The notes below the pieces were generated by a model. That model was not told the DNA's origin. It searched no databases and saw nothing but the letters and a program-made list of their open reading frames with translations. The position numbers were made by a program, and so were the translations under genes. 64,000 bases of DNA from assembly GCF_017592335.1 (NCBI RefSeq), contig NZ_JACNMP010000011.1, positions 50,997-114,996 on the forward strand, read 5' to 3'. The number at the start of each line of letters is the position of its first letter. The first letter of the stretch is position 1. This stretch comes from Pseudaestuariivita rosea (GTDB lineage: Bacteria; Pseudomonadota; Alphaproteobacteria; Rhodobacterales; Rhodobacteraceae). This document shows, piece by piece, positions 8,724 to 17,453 of this stretch.

Positions 8724-9656
8724 ATGACCCTACGCCTTAACAGCCACAGTCAGTCGATCCAGCGTGCCGCGACCATCCTGAAAGACGGTGGTCTGGTCGC
8801 CTTTCCGACGGAAACGGTCTATGGTCTGGGGGCCGACGCCTGCAACGATCATGCGGTGGCGGGCATATTTCAGGTCAAAGGGCGCCCGTCTTTCAATCCC
8901 CTTATCGTGCACGTGCCATCCGTCGATATGGCCTCGCAAATCGCGCAGATGTCGGATGCTGCTGAACGCCTGGCCGGCGCCTTCTGGCCCGGACCGCTGA
9001 CGCTGGTTCTGCCGGTGAAGATGGATAGACTGTCCAAGCTGGTCACCGCCGGGCTTTCAACAGTGGCCGTCCGCGTGCCAGCGCATCCTGTCGCGCAACA
9101 GCTGCTGCAGCAATTCGGTGGGCCGGTTGCCGCGCCCTCGGCCAATCCCTCCGGGCGCATCAGCCCCACCACCGCCGATCACGTGCTGCAAGGGCTGGAT
9201 GGCCAGATCGACGCCGTCATCGACGCGGGCCCCTGCGATGTGGGGCTTGAGTCAACCATCATCGGATTTGATCCAGCACCGACCCTGCTGCGCTCGGGTG
9301 GTCTGCCGGTTGAGGTCATCGAACAGGCCCTTGGCCAACCCCTGCTGCTGCCGGGCACACCGCAGACCCCAAATGCCCCCGGTCAGCTGTCATCCCACTA
9401 CGCACCCAATGCTACCTTGCGTCTGAACGCCACGACACCCGAACCGGGCGAGCTGTTTCTGGGCTTTGGCAAGATGCCCGCCGACCTGAACCTATCACCC
9501 GCAGGTGACCTGACCGAGGCCGCCGCCAACCTGTTCCGCCATCTGCATGATCTGGACGCGCGCGGCGCCGACCGCATCGCCGTCGCACCGATCCCCGAAA
9601 CCGGCCTGGGCCGCGCCATCAACGACAGACTTAGACGCGCCGCCGCCCCACGTTGA
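8724..9656 (+). CDS. tsaC: L-threonylcarbamoyladenylate synthase, Sua5 type
   Basis: Makes threonylcarbamoyl-AMP from threonine, bicarbonate and ATP for the t6A modification of tRNA. It is 310 aa and has both domains of the Sua5 type. The N-terminal YrdC domain shows FPTETVYGLGADA, KGRPSFNPLIVHV, PSANPSGRISPT and GLESTIIG. A linker with APGQLSSHYAP leads to the C-terminal Sua5 domain. The partners tsaB and rimI are also in this window, at 57.7 kb. It is divergent from the acyl-CoA dehydrogenase gene. No clear ribosome site precedes the ATG. Confidence 0.93.
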   Translation: MTLRLNSHSQSIQRAATILKDGGLVAFPTETVYGLGADACNDHAVAGIFQVKGRPSFNPLIVHVPSVDMASQIAQMSDAAERLAGAFWPGPLTLVLPVKMDRLSKLVTAGLSTVAVRVPAHPVAQQLLQQFGGPVAAPSANPSGRISPTTADHVLQGLDGQIDAVIDAGPCDVGLESTIIGFDPAPTLLRSGGLPVEVIEQALGQPLLLPGTPQTPNAPGQLSSHYAPNATLRLNATTPEPGELFLGFGKMPADLNLSPAGDLTEAAANLFRHLHDLDARGADRIAVAPIPETGLGRAINDRLRRAAAPR

Positions 9657-9662
9657 ACCCGC

Positions 9663-9690
9663 CGCAGTCCCCGACGTGATCCGGGACCTC
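9663..9690. repeat. REP-like element (CCCGGA family)
   Basis: CGCAGTCCCCGACGTGATCC continuing GGGACCTC, just after the tsaC stop. The same 28-bp pattern with two base changes occurs at 28404-28431, and an inverted pair of its core occurs at 35097-35157. In the better copies the core forms a TCCCGGA-CTTGA-TCCGGGA hairpin. Confidence 0.7.
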
Positions 9691-10023
9691 CTCGCTCATC
9701 TTGGGGCTGACTGTAGCAGGTGGTCGAGTTGTTACATCAAAGAAACGCCACGCACGACAGCCCCTCGCCGCATCGCGTTTCCACGCATACTGCCGATTTA
9801 GCGTCTCACATAGATGGTCACGAACACGGCTCAGATGACGGGACTTATCAGTACGCTTGCCGTTACAACCAGGGCGAAGGATCAAAATGCGGACTTTGTT
9901 GCCGTTGAACTCGTCTTTTCGAACGTCGGCTTTTTCACATGTGCTGAGTGCCTATGGACGCTTAGGTCTTTGCCATGTTTCTTGCTTTACGGAGTAATGC
10001 AGGTAGACGATATCAGAAGCGTT
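9691..10023. other. gene-free stretch
   Basis: No convincing gene is present: the open frames here are short, have no family-like motifs and conflict with one another. Base composition is lower in GC than in the flanking core genes. It may be decayed DNA that belongs with the frameshifted gene next to it. Confidence 0.4.
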
Positions 10024-10402
10024 CTAAGGTGTGATCCTGATATCGCGTCCGATCCCTCGTCCAACGCTTGCACAGAAATCAAGAATTAAGTCGAGATTGG
10101 ACTGTGAGGTGATCTCACTGGGATCAAGGTCAAACTCAATTTCATCTTCGACAAAGAAATGCGTGTTTATTGTAGGCCCGCCAAGGCTGAATCGGAGAAG
10201 GTGCGAATGTTCGACATCTCCTAAGACCAAGTTGGCATCAGTTGGAAGCGGCTTCCTCGCCGTCACGAAAGTATGCAAACCCGCCAAGACTGGGGGTCAA
10301 GTGGAGCAAGCGGTCCCAATCTGAAACCGAGGTATCCAAAACATAGATGTCGCGCAGCGAGCCATCGACATCGAATTCATCGGACAAATCCGAATAGCGC
10401 AT
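10024..10402 (-). pseudogene. frameshifted hypothetical gene
   Basis: Two minus-strand frames join into one plausible protein. From ATG 10402 the first runs MRYSDLSDEFDVDGSLRDIY to FAYFRDGEEAASN and stops. A second frame, open from about 10287, continues LPTDANLVLGDVEHSH and runs to DFCASVGRGIGRDIRITP at 10024. The junction at GCCGCTTCCAACTGA (about 10245) needs a one-base change to restore a single frame of about 125 aa. The product is unrecognised; acidic stretches such as FVEDEIEFDLDPSE recall small immunity-type proteins, without proof. A sequencing error is possible. Confidence 0.5.
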
Positions 10403-10512
10403 CGGAATATTCTCTCAATTAGCGAAGGCGAACCTTAGCAGTCTCCAAAGCCGACATCCATACGCGTCGCAGCATCTGTTAAATTGGGCTCACAATCGAC
10501 ATCCGGTGCTTC

Positions 10513-10528
10513 TTACCTAAACCTTAAC
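10513..10528 (+). promoter_or_regulatory. CtrA-like binding site
   Basis: TTAC-CTAAACC-TTAAC matches the TTAA-N7-TTAAC consensus with one mismatch. CtrA is the alphaproteobacterial cell-cycle and motility regulator. Short motifs like this arise by chance, so confidence is low. Confidence 0.3.
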
Positions 10529-10684
10529 GCTGCAAACTTTCAAAGTTTTCGATTCGATTTTTGTAAAGTTGCAAAGTTTGGCACCGTGCGGTGCGATTTA
10601 TGAGACGTTAATGACCCGCGGAAATGGTTAATTCGGGCAGAGTGTTACCGGACCCTATCACTCCCGCGCGCGTTGACATGAAAC

Positions 10685-10693
10685 TTATCCACA
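10685..10693 (+). promoter_or_regulatory. DnaA box (perfect consensus)
   Basis: TTATCCACA is identical to the consensus DnaA box. A second box that fits TTWTNCACA (TTTTCCACA on the minus strand) lies at 10825-10833, within the 41-bp repeat array. Confidence 0.45.
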
Positions 10694-10745
10694 GGGTGAT
10701 TTCGGGCAAAATCTGTGGGAATCACGAAATCGCAGTAAATCCCGC

Positions 10746-10850
10746 GAAAAATGTGTAAATTGCACATTTGAATTTCCCCGTTTAGCGGAAAATGTGCAGA
10801 TTGCACATCTGAATTGCCCGGTTTTGTGGAAAATGTGCAAATTGCACATG
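10746..10850. repeat. three 41-bp direct repeats with palindromic cores
   Basis: Units begin at 10746, 10787 and 10828 (the third is truncated). Each contains a 17-bp palindrome: ATGTGTAAATTGCACAT at 10751, ATGTGCAGATTGCACAT at 10792 and ATGTGCAAATTGCACAT at 10833. The last is perfect (ATGTGCAA-A-TTGCACAT). The 41-bp spacing is close to four helical turns, which would place the palindromes on one DNA face. It may be an operator array or iterons. Confidence 0.75.
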
Positions 10851-10914
10851 CGATTTTGGTGTGAAACTGATCCAAACGGCGCGTTAACTTTCATGACGCT
10901 GCGTTGAATTTGCC

Positions 10915-11268
10915 CTATCGGTCCAGTTTCACCTGATATCCGGTCTCGGACCATCCGGTCACATTACAACGGGCGAAGACCATCACTTCGTTCACACCTT
11001 CGGGAATCACAACGCCGGACAGCGATCGCGTGAACGGCTGTTCCTCAACATGCGGGTGATAGAGCGTGCGCAGGCCAAGGGAAACGCCGTCTGTCGTGCG
11101 CACTTCCCACCCGTCGGCGTAGTGATCCCAGCCTGTGTCGGGGTGGCTGATGGTCACGTCAAAACGCCAGCCGGATGCCGTTTGAACTGCCGTGACATTA
11201 TCAATCGTTGGGTCATCGGCCAGCGCCGGACATCCCAATAAAAACAATATTGTAACGGCTCTAATCAT
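10915..11268 (-). CDS. secreted hypothetical protein
   Basis: Protein of 117 aa with a signal peptide (MIRAVTILFLLGCPALA, cleavage after ALA-D). The mature part of about 100 residues looks beta-rich (VTAVQTASGWRFDVTISHPD, VNEVMVFARCNVTGW), so a small periplasmic beta-sandwich protein is likely. It overlaps the end of the DUF599 gene by 8 bp and is co-transcribed with it. I do not recognise the family. Confidence 0.65.
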   Translation of the reverse strand: MIRAVTILFLLGCPALADDPTIDNVTAVQTASGWRFDVTISHPDTGWDHYADGWEVRTTDGVSLGLRTLYHPHVEEQPFTRSLSGVVIPEGVNEVMVFARCNVTGWSETGYQVKLDR

Positions 11269-11962
11269 GATAATCCTCCATCAGGACGGCTCTGGAATGC
11301 GATGCAAATTCACGTCTCCAGATCACCAACACTGTAATCACAGTGGCAACTGCCAAGGCAACCGTCCCCAACAACCAGGTCGCTGCGGCAAAGGAAAAAT
11401 AGATCGACCGCATGCCGCGATTGAACCCGCGTGCGGCTGTTATGTTGATCTCGGCCGCCTTTTCCGCCTGGCTGTAAGCAATTGGATTAGTTGCATCATT
11501 CGGAACCGAGGCCATAACAATTGAACAATACCCAAACAACCGATGCGCCCAAACAAATTTCAGAAAAGCATTCGTGACAAACAAAAGCATCACCACCAGT
11601 TTGATCTCGACCACCACCGCCGGTGTCTGATCAATCGCGAAATCATCGGCCAGCATCAGAACCTGTTCGGTATTCCCGATCACCGCAATGCCGCCACCGA
11701 TGGCAATCATGCAAGCTGACACAAAAAACGCCGTGCCCTGCCGCAGATTTCCCATGATTTGGGCATCGAAAATTCGCGGTTCGCGGGTGACAAATTCTTT
11801 CATCCAGTTGCGGCGATAGGTGTTCATCAGAATCGACACAGACGGACGTCTGGCCGAGGCACGCTCAATCATGAAACTCATGCCAATCCAGCAGAAAAAC
11901 AGGGTAGATACCGCCACTGCGTCCCAGATCGTGAATAGGTTGATGATGTCAGTCAGGATCAT
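11261..11962 (-). CDS. DUF599 family membrane protein
   Basis: Integral membrane protein of 233 aa from ATG 11962 (MILTDIINLFTIWDAVAVS); the longer open frame to 12034 adds a non-family-like head. Hydrophobic segments lie near residues 10-28, 75-100, 118-138 and 195-220. Motifs of the DUF599 family include RRNWMKEFVTREPRIFDAQIM and a GFNRGMRSIYFSFAAATW helix. The function is unknown. It is divergent from glcD. Confidence 0.8.
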   Translation of the reverse strand: MILTDIINLFTIWDAVAVSTLFFCWIGMSFMIERASARRPSVSILMNTYRRNWMKEFVTREPRIFDAQIMGNLRQGTAFFVSACMIAIGGGIAVIGNTEQVLMLADDFAIDQTPAVVVEIKLVVMLLFVTNAFLKFVWAHRLFGYCSIVMASVPNDATNPIAYSQAEKAAEINITAARGFNRGMRSIYFSFAAATWLLGTVALAVATVITVLVIWRREFASHSRAVLMEDYHD

Positions 11963-12066
11963 GCCGCTATGAATAGGCGGTTTGTTCTGCAATGAAAACA
12001 ACAGTTTAGGCATAGCTGCTTTGACGTGTCGCACCCTTGCGGCGCTTAAAGTCTTGCTTATCGCCT

Positions 12067-12093
12067 AAATTGGTTATATTTTCTTACCAATTT
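12067..12093. promoter_or_regulatory. inverted repeat before glcD
   Basis: AAATTGGT at 12067-12074 and ACCAATTT at 12086-12093 form perfect 8-bp arms with an 11-bp AT-rich centre, ending 20 bp before the glcD ATG. This is a good candidate for an operator, for example of a GlcC-type GntR regulator. The regulator itself is not in the window. Confidence 0.45.
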
Positions 12094-12113
12094 CAGCGTT
12101 TGGAGGGCCGCAA

Positions 12114-13562
12114 ATGGAAATGCCAGTACCCGATACGACGATTTTGTCGAAAAAGGCCCGCATTGTTGAACGGTTGCTTCAGGTCCTGCCCAAAACCGCC
12201 GTTATTCATGATGAGGCCGAGACGAAGGCCTACGAATGCGACGCTCTGACCGCTTATAAATGCCCGCCCCTGGCCGCTGTTTTGCCCAGCACGACCGAAG
12301 AAGTCGCCGCCGTGCTGAAAATCTGCCATCAGGAAAACGTGCCCGTCGTGCCGCGTGGTGCCGGAACATCGCTGGCGGGTGGCGCATTGCCCACCGCCGA
12401 CAGCGTGATCCTGGGCACGGCGCGCATGAACCAGGTGCTGGAAACAGATTACGACAACCGCTTTATCCGTGTGCAGACTGGGCGCACAAATCTTAGTGTC
12501 ACTGGCGCGGTTGAGGAAGAAGATTTCTTTTACGCGCCAGACCCTTCCAGCCAGCTGGCCTGTGCGATTGCAGGCAATATCGCGATGAATTCCGGCGGGG
12601 CGCATTGCCTGAAATACGGGGTCACCACGAACAATCTGCTGGGTGTCAAAATGGTCATGATAGATGGCACCATCGTCGATATCGGCGGGGCGCATCTGGA
12701 TGCCGGGGGTCTGGATCTGTTGGGCGTCATCTGCGGGTCCGAAGGCCAGTTGGGCGTCGTGACCGAAGCCACACTGCGCATCCTGCGCAAGCCCGAAGGT
12801 GCGCGGCCGGTGTTGATGGGCTTCAACGACAACGAAGTCGCAGGCGCCTGTGTGGCCGATATTATCAAGGCGGGCGTTCTGCCCGTGGCCATCGAATTCA
12901 TGGATCGCCCTTGTATTGAGGCGTGCGAGGCTTTCGCCAGGGCGGGCTATCCGATGTGCGAAGCGCTGCTGATTGTCGAGGTCGAAGGATCAGACGCCGA
13001 AATCGACGAACAACTGTCCGTCATCATGGACATCGCGCGCAAGCACAACCCGGTTGAGCTGCGCGAAGCCAAGGATGCCGATGAGGCCGGGCGCATCTGG
13101 CTGGGCCGCAAATCGGCCTTTGGGGCGATGGGGCAGATCAACGACTATATGTGCCTTGATGGCACGATCCCGGTATCCTCGCTGCCCTATGTGCTGAAAC
13201 GCATTGGCGAGATGAGCAAGGACTATGGCCTTGATGTTGCGAATGTTTTCCATGCAGGCGACGGTAATATGCACCCGCTGATCCTGTTCAACGCCAACGA
13301 ACCCGGCCAGTTGGAACTGTGCGAGAAACTCGGCGCCGACATCCTGCGTCTGTGTGTTGAGGCGGGCGGCTGTCTGACCGGCGAACATGGTGTGGGGATC
13401 GAAAAGCGTGATCTGATGTTTGACCAGTTCAGCGGTGATGATCTTGAGGCTCAGATGGCCGTGAAAGACGTCTTCGATCCGAAGTGGCTGCTGAACCCGG
13501 CCAAGGTCTTTCCCCTTTCCGCGTCGCAGTCCCGGCGCGTGCAACCGGTGGCGGCAGAATAG
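12114..13562 (+). CDS. glcD: glycolate oxidase subunit GlcD
   Basis: FAD-binding catalytic subunit, 482 aa, that oxidises glycolate to glyoxylate. The N-terminal FAD_binding_4 domain has VPVVPRGAGTSLAGGALP and AIAGNIAMNSGGAHCLKYG. The C-terminal oxidase domain has VFHAGDGNMHPLILF and GCLTGEHGVGIEKRD. GGAGG lies 7 bp upstream of ATG 12114; a second ATG sits 6 bp on. It is the first gene of glcDEF with no gaps, so the subunits are made together. Photorespiratory and algal glycolate is a common marine carbon source. Confidence 0.95.
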   Translation: MEMPVPDTTILSKKARIVERLLQVLPKTAVIHDEAETKAYECDALTAYKCPPLAAVLPSTTEEVAAVLKICHQENVPVVPRGAGTSLAGGALPTADSVILGTARMNQVLETDYDNRFIRVQTGRTNLSVTGAVEEEDFFYAPDPSSQLACAIAGNIAMNSGGAHCLKYGVTTNNLLGVKMVMIDGTIVDIGGAHLDAGGLDLLGVICGSEGQLGVVTEATLRILRKPEGARPVLMGFNDNEVAGACVADIIKAGVLPVAIEFMDRPCIEACEAFARAGYPMCEALLIVEVEGSDAEIDEQLSVIMDIARKHNPVELREAKDADEAGRIWLGRKSAFGAMGQINDYMCLDGTIPVSSLPYVLKRIGEMSKDYGLDVANVFHAGDGNMHPLILFNANEPGQLELCEKLGADILRLCVEAGGCLTGEHGVGIEKRDLMFDQFSGDDLEAQMAVKDVFDPKWLLNPAKVFPLSASQSRRVQPVAAE

Positions 13563-14696
13563 ATGATATCCCCTGCAACTGAAACAGAACTGGCCGAGGC
13601 GGTTGCATCGGCCAAGGGCCCCCTGCGGATTATGGGTGGCGGCACACGGCCTATCGGCAAACCGGTGGCGGGACAGGTACTGTCGACCCGCGGTTTGTCG
13701 GGCATCGAACTTTATGAACCCGGCGCGCTGACGATCGTGGTCAAGGCCGGAACCCCGGTGGCCGAGGTCGAATCCGCCCTGGCCGCCGAAAACCAGCGCC
13801 TGCCGTTTGAACCGATGGACCACCGCGGCCTGCTTGGGACCGAAGGCGACCCCACGATCGGGGGTGTTGCGGCCGCAAATGTCTCGGGCCCCCGCCGCAT
13901 CCAGGCCGGTGCCTGCCGCGATTACATGCTGGGCGTGCGGTTTGTGGATGGCACGGGGACAGTGGTGAAAAACGGCGGGCGCGTGATGAAGAATGTCACC
14001 GGCTACGATCTGGTAAAGCTGATGGCCGGCAGCTACGGCACTTTGGGTGTACTCAGCGAGGTATCGCTGAAGGTTCTGCCCCAAACCGACACGCAAGCCA
14101 CGCTGATGATCCATAACCTGTCCGATAGCCATGCCGTTCAGGCCATGTCCGCCGCGCTGGGGTCGCCCTATGAGGTCACAGCCGCCGCCCACACACCCTT
14201 TTCGATGATGGGCGATCGGGCCATGACGATGCTGCGGCTGGAAGGGTTTGAGCAATCCGTCAAATATCGCACGGATCAGCTGAAGGATGTTTTGGCGTCC
14301 TTCGGCGATATCACTGTTGAAGACGATCCGGACAAGTCCGCCGCGATCTGGAAAGCCTCACGCGATGTGATGGGCTTTAAGCAGGCTGAAGGTGATGTCT
14401 GGCGCATTTCGGTCAAGCCCACTGACGCCCCTGACATTGCCGCGAAACTGACGGACACCAAGATTTTCTACGACTGGGGCGGCGGCCTGATCTGGGCCTT
14501 GGTGACCCAGGGCACCGATGTCCGCGCCGCCCTGAACGAATTTGACGGCCACGCCACCCTGATCCGCGCCAGCGAAGAGACACGCCACCAGATGGCTGTC
14601 TTCCACCCCGAACCAGCACCAGTCGCTATGATCTCAAAAGGACTACGAGATCGCTTTGACCCCAACAACATTCTGAACACCGGATTGATGGCCTAA
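13563..14696 (+). CDS. glcE: glycolate oxidase subunit GlcE
   Basis: Second FAD-binding subunit of glycolate oxidase, 377 aa. The FAD_binding_4 motif reads LRIMGGGTRPIGKPV and GGVAAANVSGPRRIQAGACRD, with KNVTGYDLVKLMAGSYGTLGV following. The ATG directly abuts the glcD stop (TAGATG) and its stop abuts glcF, indicating tight coupling. The order D-E-F is conserved in proteobacteria. Confidence 0.93.
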   Translation: MISPATETELAEAVASAKGPLRIMGGGTRPIGKPVAGQVLSTRGLSGIELYEPGALTIVVKAGTPVAEVESALAAENQRLPFEPMDHRGLLGTEGDPTIGGVAAANVSGPRRIQAGACRDYMLGVRFVDGTGTVVKNGGRVMKNVTGYDLVKLMAGSYGTLGVLSEVSLKVLPQTDTQATLMIHNLSDSHAVQAMSAALGSPYEVTAAAHTPFSMMGDRAMTMLRLEGFEQSVKYRTDQLKDVLASFGDITVEDDPDKSAAIWKASRDVMGFKQAEGDVWRISVKPTDAPDIAAKLTDTKIFYDWGGGLIWALVTQGTDVRAALNEFDGHATLIRASEETRHQMAVFHPEPAPVAMISKGLRDRFDPNNILNTGLMA

Positions 14697-15989
14697 ATGC
14701 AAACCACCTTTACCCCTGAACAGCTGAAAGACCCTGCGACCCAACGATCGAATGAGATCCTGCGCAGTTGTGTGCATTGTGGGTTTTGCACGGCGACGTG
14801 CCCGACCTATCAGGTTCTGGGGGATGAGTTGGACAGCCCCCGGGGGCGGATTTATCTGATCAAGGATATGCTGGAAAATGACCGTGACCCGGACGAAAAG
14901 ACGGTCAAGCATATCGACCGCTGCCTCAGCTGTCTGGCCTGTATGACGACCTGCCCCTCGGGCGTGCATTACATGCATCTGGTCGATCACGCGCGGGAAT
15001 ATATAGAACAGCGGTACAAGCGCCCCCTAACCGATCGCGTGCTGCGGTGGGTTCTGTCGAAAATCCTGCCCTATCCGATGCGGTTCCGGGCGGCGCTGGC
15101 GGCGGCCAAGCTGGGGCGGCCGTTCAGCTTTTTGATGCCGGATGCGCGGCTGCGGGCCATGCTGGAAATGGCGCCCAAGACCATCCCGCCCGTCAGCCGC
15201 AACGACGATCCGCAGGTATTCCCGGCCGAAGGCGAACGCAAGATGCGCGTGGCCCTGATGACCGGCTGCGCGCAGCGGGCGCTGAACACTGATATCAATG
15301 ACGCAACCATCCGGCTGCTGACCCGGCTTGGCTGCGACGTGGTGATAGCCGATGGCGCGGGCTGCTGCGGGGCGCTGACCCACCACATGGGTAAGACCGA
15401 TGAAAGCCACCGGACGGCCGCCAAAAACATCCGCGCCTGGATGCGTGAATTTCGCGGACAGGGGCTGGATGCAGTTGTGATCAACACCAGCGGCTGCGGC
15501 ACCACGGTCAAGGACTACGGCCATATGTTCCGCACCACCGACCTGGCCAATGATGCGGCCAAGGTGGCCGAGATCGCGATGGATATCTCGGAACTGCTGA
15601 TAAAGCTGGATGTGCCCAAACTGCCTGATCAGGGCCTAAAAGTCGCCTATCACGCGGCCTGTTCTCTGCAGCATGGCCAGCAGATCAAGACCTATCCCAA
15701 AGACCTGCTGAAACGCGCGGGCTTCAAGGTGGTTGAGCCCGCCGACAGTCACCTGTGCTGCGGGTCGGCCGGGACCTATAACCTGATGCAGCCCGAAATT
15801 TCTAAACAGCTGAAGGACCGCAAGGTTCAGACGCTGCAGGCCAAATCCCCCGATATCATCGCTGCCGGTAACATCGGTTGCATGATGCAGATCGGATCGG
15901 GCACGGATATCCCAATGGTGCATACGGTCGAACTGCTGGATTGGGCCACCGGCGGGCCGAAGCCCCCCGCGCTAAGTCGCGATCTGTAG
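14697..15989 (+). CDS. glcF: glycolate oxidase iron-sulfur subunit GlcF
   Basis: Electron-transfer subunit of 430 aa. Two 4Fe-4S motifs lie near the N terminus: CVHCGFCTATCPTY (about residue 22) and CLSCLACMTTCPSG (about residue 73). Two cysteine-rich CCG-type domains follow: GAGCCGALTHHMG and HLCCGSAGTYNLMQ. It passes electrons from GlcD/GlcE to the respiratory chain at the inner membrane. Its start abuts the glcE stop. Confidence 0.95.
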   Translation: MQTTFTPEQLKDPATQRSNEILRSCVHCGFCTATCPTYQVLGDELDSPRGRIYLIKDMLENDRDPDEKTVKHIDRCLSCLACMTTCPSGVHYMHLVDHAREYIEQRYKRPLTDRVLRWVLSKILPYPMRFRAALAAAKLGRPFSFLMPDARLRAMLEMAPKTIPPVSRNDDPQVFPAEGERKMRVALMTGCAQRALNTDINDATIRLLTRLGCDVVIADGAGCCGALTHHMGKTDESHRTAAKNIRAWMREFRGQGLDAVVINTSGCGTTVKDYGHMFRTTDLANDAAKVAEIAMDISELLIKLDVPKLPDQGLKVAYHAACSLQHGQQIKTYPKDLLKRAGFKVVEPADSHLCCGSAGTYNLMQPEISKQLKDRKVQTLQAKSPDIIAAGNIGCMMQIGSGTDIPMVHTVELLDWATGGPKPPALSRDL

Positions 15990-16092
15990 ACAACCAAGCG
16001 CCACAGTGTACAAAAGTCGTGCGGCAAGTCTCAGGCGTTGCTCTGACAGAAAGTATCGCGTAATCACGCTTAAAAGATCCTTGGGGGCATGA

Positions 16093-17340
16093 ATGTATCG
16101 CGTCTGGAATTTCGTTACGAATTACTCACTTTTGCTGATTGCTGGCGCGATCATAGCTTTGATCTGGGCGAATATTGATGCCGACGGCTATCACCATTTT
16201 GTCGAGTTTGTCATTTGGGATCACGCGCCGGTCGGGCACCTGCATGACGGGCACCGTACGCTGACACTGCATTATCTGGTTAACGATGTCCTTATGGCGT
16301 TCTTCTTCGCCATCGCCGCAAAAGAGGTGTGGGAGGCGGTGATCCTGAAAAACGGGTCCCTGCGCGGCAAGAAAGCCGCAACGCCCCTGTTTGCCACGGC
16401 GGGTGGAATGCTGGGCCCGATCGCGGTCTATCTTGTTATCGCGCTTTTGCTGGGACCGGAAAAATTCACCGCCGTTGCAAACGGTTGGGCTATTCCGACG
16501 GCCACCGATATCGCATTTTCCTATCTGGTGGGTCGGCTGGTCTTTGGGGCAGGCCACCCTGCCGTCCGCTTCCTGCTGCTGCTGGCGATTGCCGATGATG
16601 CGGCCGGTCTGGTGATCCTGGCGATCTTCTATCCTGAAAACGCTGTTGTGCCCGCCTGGCTACTGCTGTCGCTGGCCGCTGCCATTCTGGTCTTTGTACT
16701 GTTCAATTGGCTGCCGCGCTACCTGGACCGCGGCAATCAATTGCGCCCGAATTCAACCTGGGTGCGGCAGAAACTGGGGTTCTTGCCCTATGCTGTTGCC
16801 GGTTGTGCCAGTTGGTACGGGTTTCAGGAAAGCGGCTTGCACCCCGCGCTGGGCCTTTTGCCGATTGTGCCGACGCTGCCCCATGCTGACCGGGCCTTCG
16901 GGATTTTCAGCGAAGCCGAAACGCATCTGACCGACCTGCTGAACCAGATCGAACATGCGCTAAAACATCCCGTTGAGATCATTCTGTTTTTCTTTGGTCT
17001 GGTGAACGCCGGTGTCGAATTCAGCTCGATCGGTGATGCGACATGGCTGGTTCTGGCGGGGCTGATCATCGGCAAACCCCTGGGCATTTTCCTGTTTGGA
17101 TGGATTGCGGCCAAGCCCTTGGGCCTTGGTATTCCACAGGGCATGCGTCTGGTTGATCTGGTCGTCATCGGTTGTGTCGCCGCCATCGGTTTTACCGTAT
17201 CGCTGTTCGTCGCGTCGGTCGCGTTTCCTGCGGGTGAAGTTCAGGATGCGGCAAAAATGGGGGCCTTGTTCAGCTTTTTTGCAGCGCTCATCGCCATTGT
17301 GGCGGGCCAGATGTTGCGGGTCGAAAAACAGAATCTGTGA
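16093..17340 (+). CDS. nhaA: Na+/H+ antiporter NhaA
   Basis: Electrogenic sodium/proton antiporter of the inner membrane, 415 aa with about 12 transmembrane segments. The family marks are IPTATDIAFSY, and the ion-binding aspartate pair in LAIADDAAGLVILAIFY, which corresponds to Asp163/Asp164 of the E. coli protein. GGGGG 5 bp before ATG 16093 supports the start. It stands alone between glcF and the capsule genes, as expected for a housekeeping salt-tolerance gene of a marine bacterium. Confidence 0.93.
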   Translation: MYRVWNFVTNYSLLLIAGAIIALIWANIDADGYHHFVEFVIWDHAPVGHLHDGHRTLTLHYLVNDVLMAFFFAIAAKEVWEAVILKNGSLRGKKAATPLFATAGGMLGPIAVYLVIALLLGPEKFTAVANGWAIPTATDIAFSYLVGRLVFGAGHPAVRFLLLLAIADDAAGLVILAIFYPENAVVPAWLLLSLAAAILVFVLFNWLPRYLDRGNQLRPNSTWVRQKLGFLPYAVAGCASWYGFQESGLHPALGLLPIVPTLPHADRAFGIFSEAETHLTDLLNQIEHALKHPVEIILFFFGLVNAGVEFSSIGDATWLVLAGLIIGKPLGIFLFGWIAAKPLGLGIPQGMRLVDLVVIGCVAAIGFTVSLFVASVAFPAGEVQDAAKMGALFSFFAALIAIVAGQMLRVEKQNL

Positions 17341-17453
17341 CACGTCTGGCCAAAAAGCCCGAAAAGCGCCATAATATGAAGAAGATAGTGCAGTAAGGAC
17401 GCTGTTAAGACACTTTGGTATAAAGGTGTTGCCGCACGGGCGGAGCAGACGGA

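Larger units (their letters stand above)
10403..10914. other. gene-free region with replication- or regulator-like sites
   Basis: More than 500 bp without a supported gene. It holds a CtrA-like site (10513-10528), a perfect DnaA box (10685-10693), an AT-rich segment around 10540-10580 and three 41-bp direct repeats with palindromic cores (from 10746). A TTGACA occurs at 10673-10678 without a good -10. The open frame across the repeats has a repeat-derived, biased composition and is not counted as a gene. Confidence 0.5.

Noticed and set aside
9720..10089. Short plus-strand frames in the gene-free stretch
   Set aside because: No ribosome site, no family-like motif, and they overlap the better-supported minus-strand frameshifted gene.
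10403..10914. Main chromosomal origin of replication
   Set aside because: DnaA boxes and repeats are present, but none of the usual alphaproteobacterial oriC neighbours (hemE, maf, aroE, parAB, gidAB, dnaA) are in the window.
10645..10954. Open frames across the 41-bp repeats
   Set aside because: The peptide repeats (NLHIF, CAICTFS) simply mirror the DNA repeats; a regulatory role is more likely than coding.
12990..14255. 421-aa minus-strand frame opposite glcD/glcE
   Set aside because: Antisense shadow with His/Gln-rich composition; the plus strand has conserved FAD oxidase genes.
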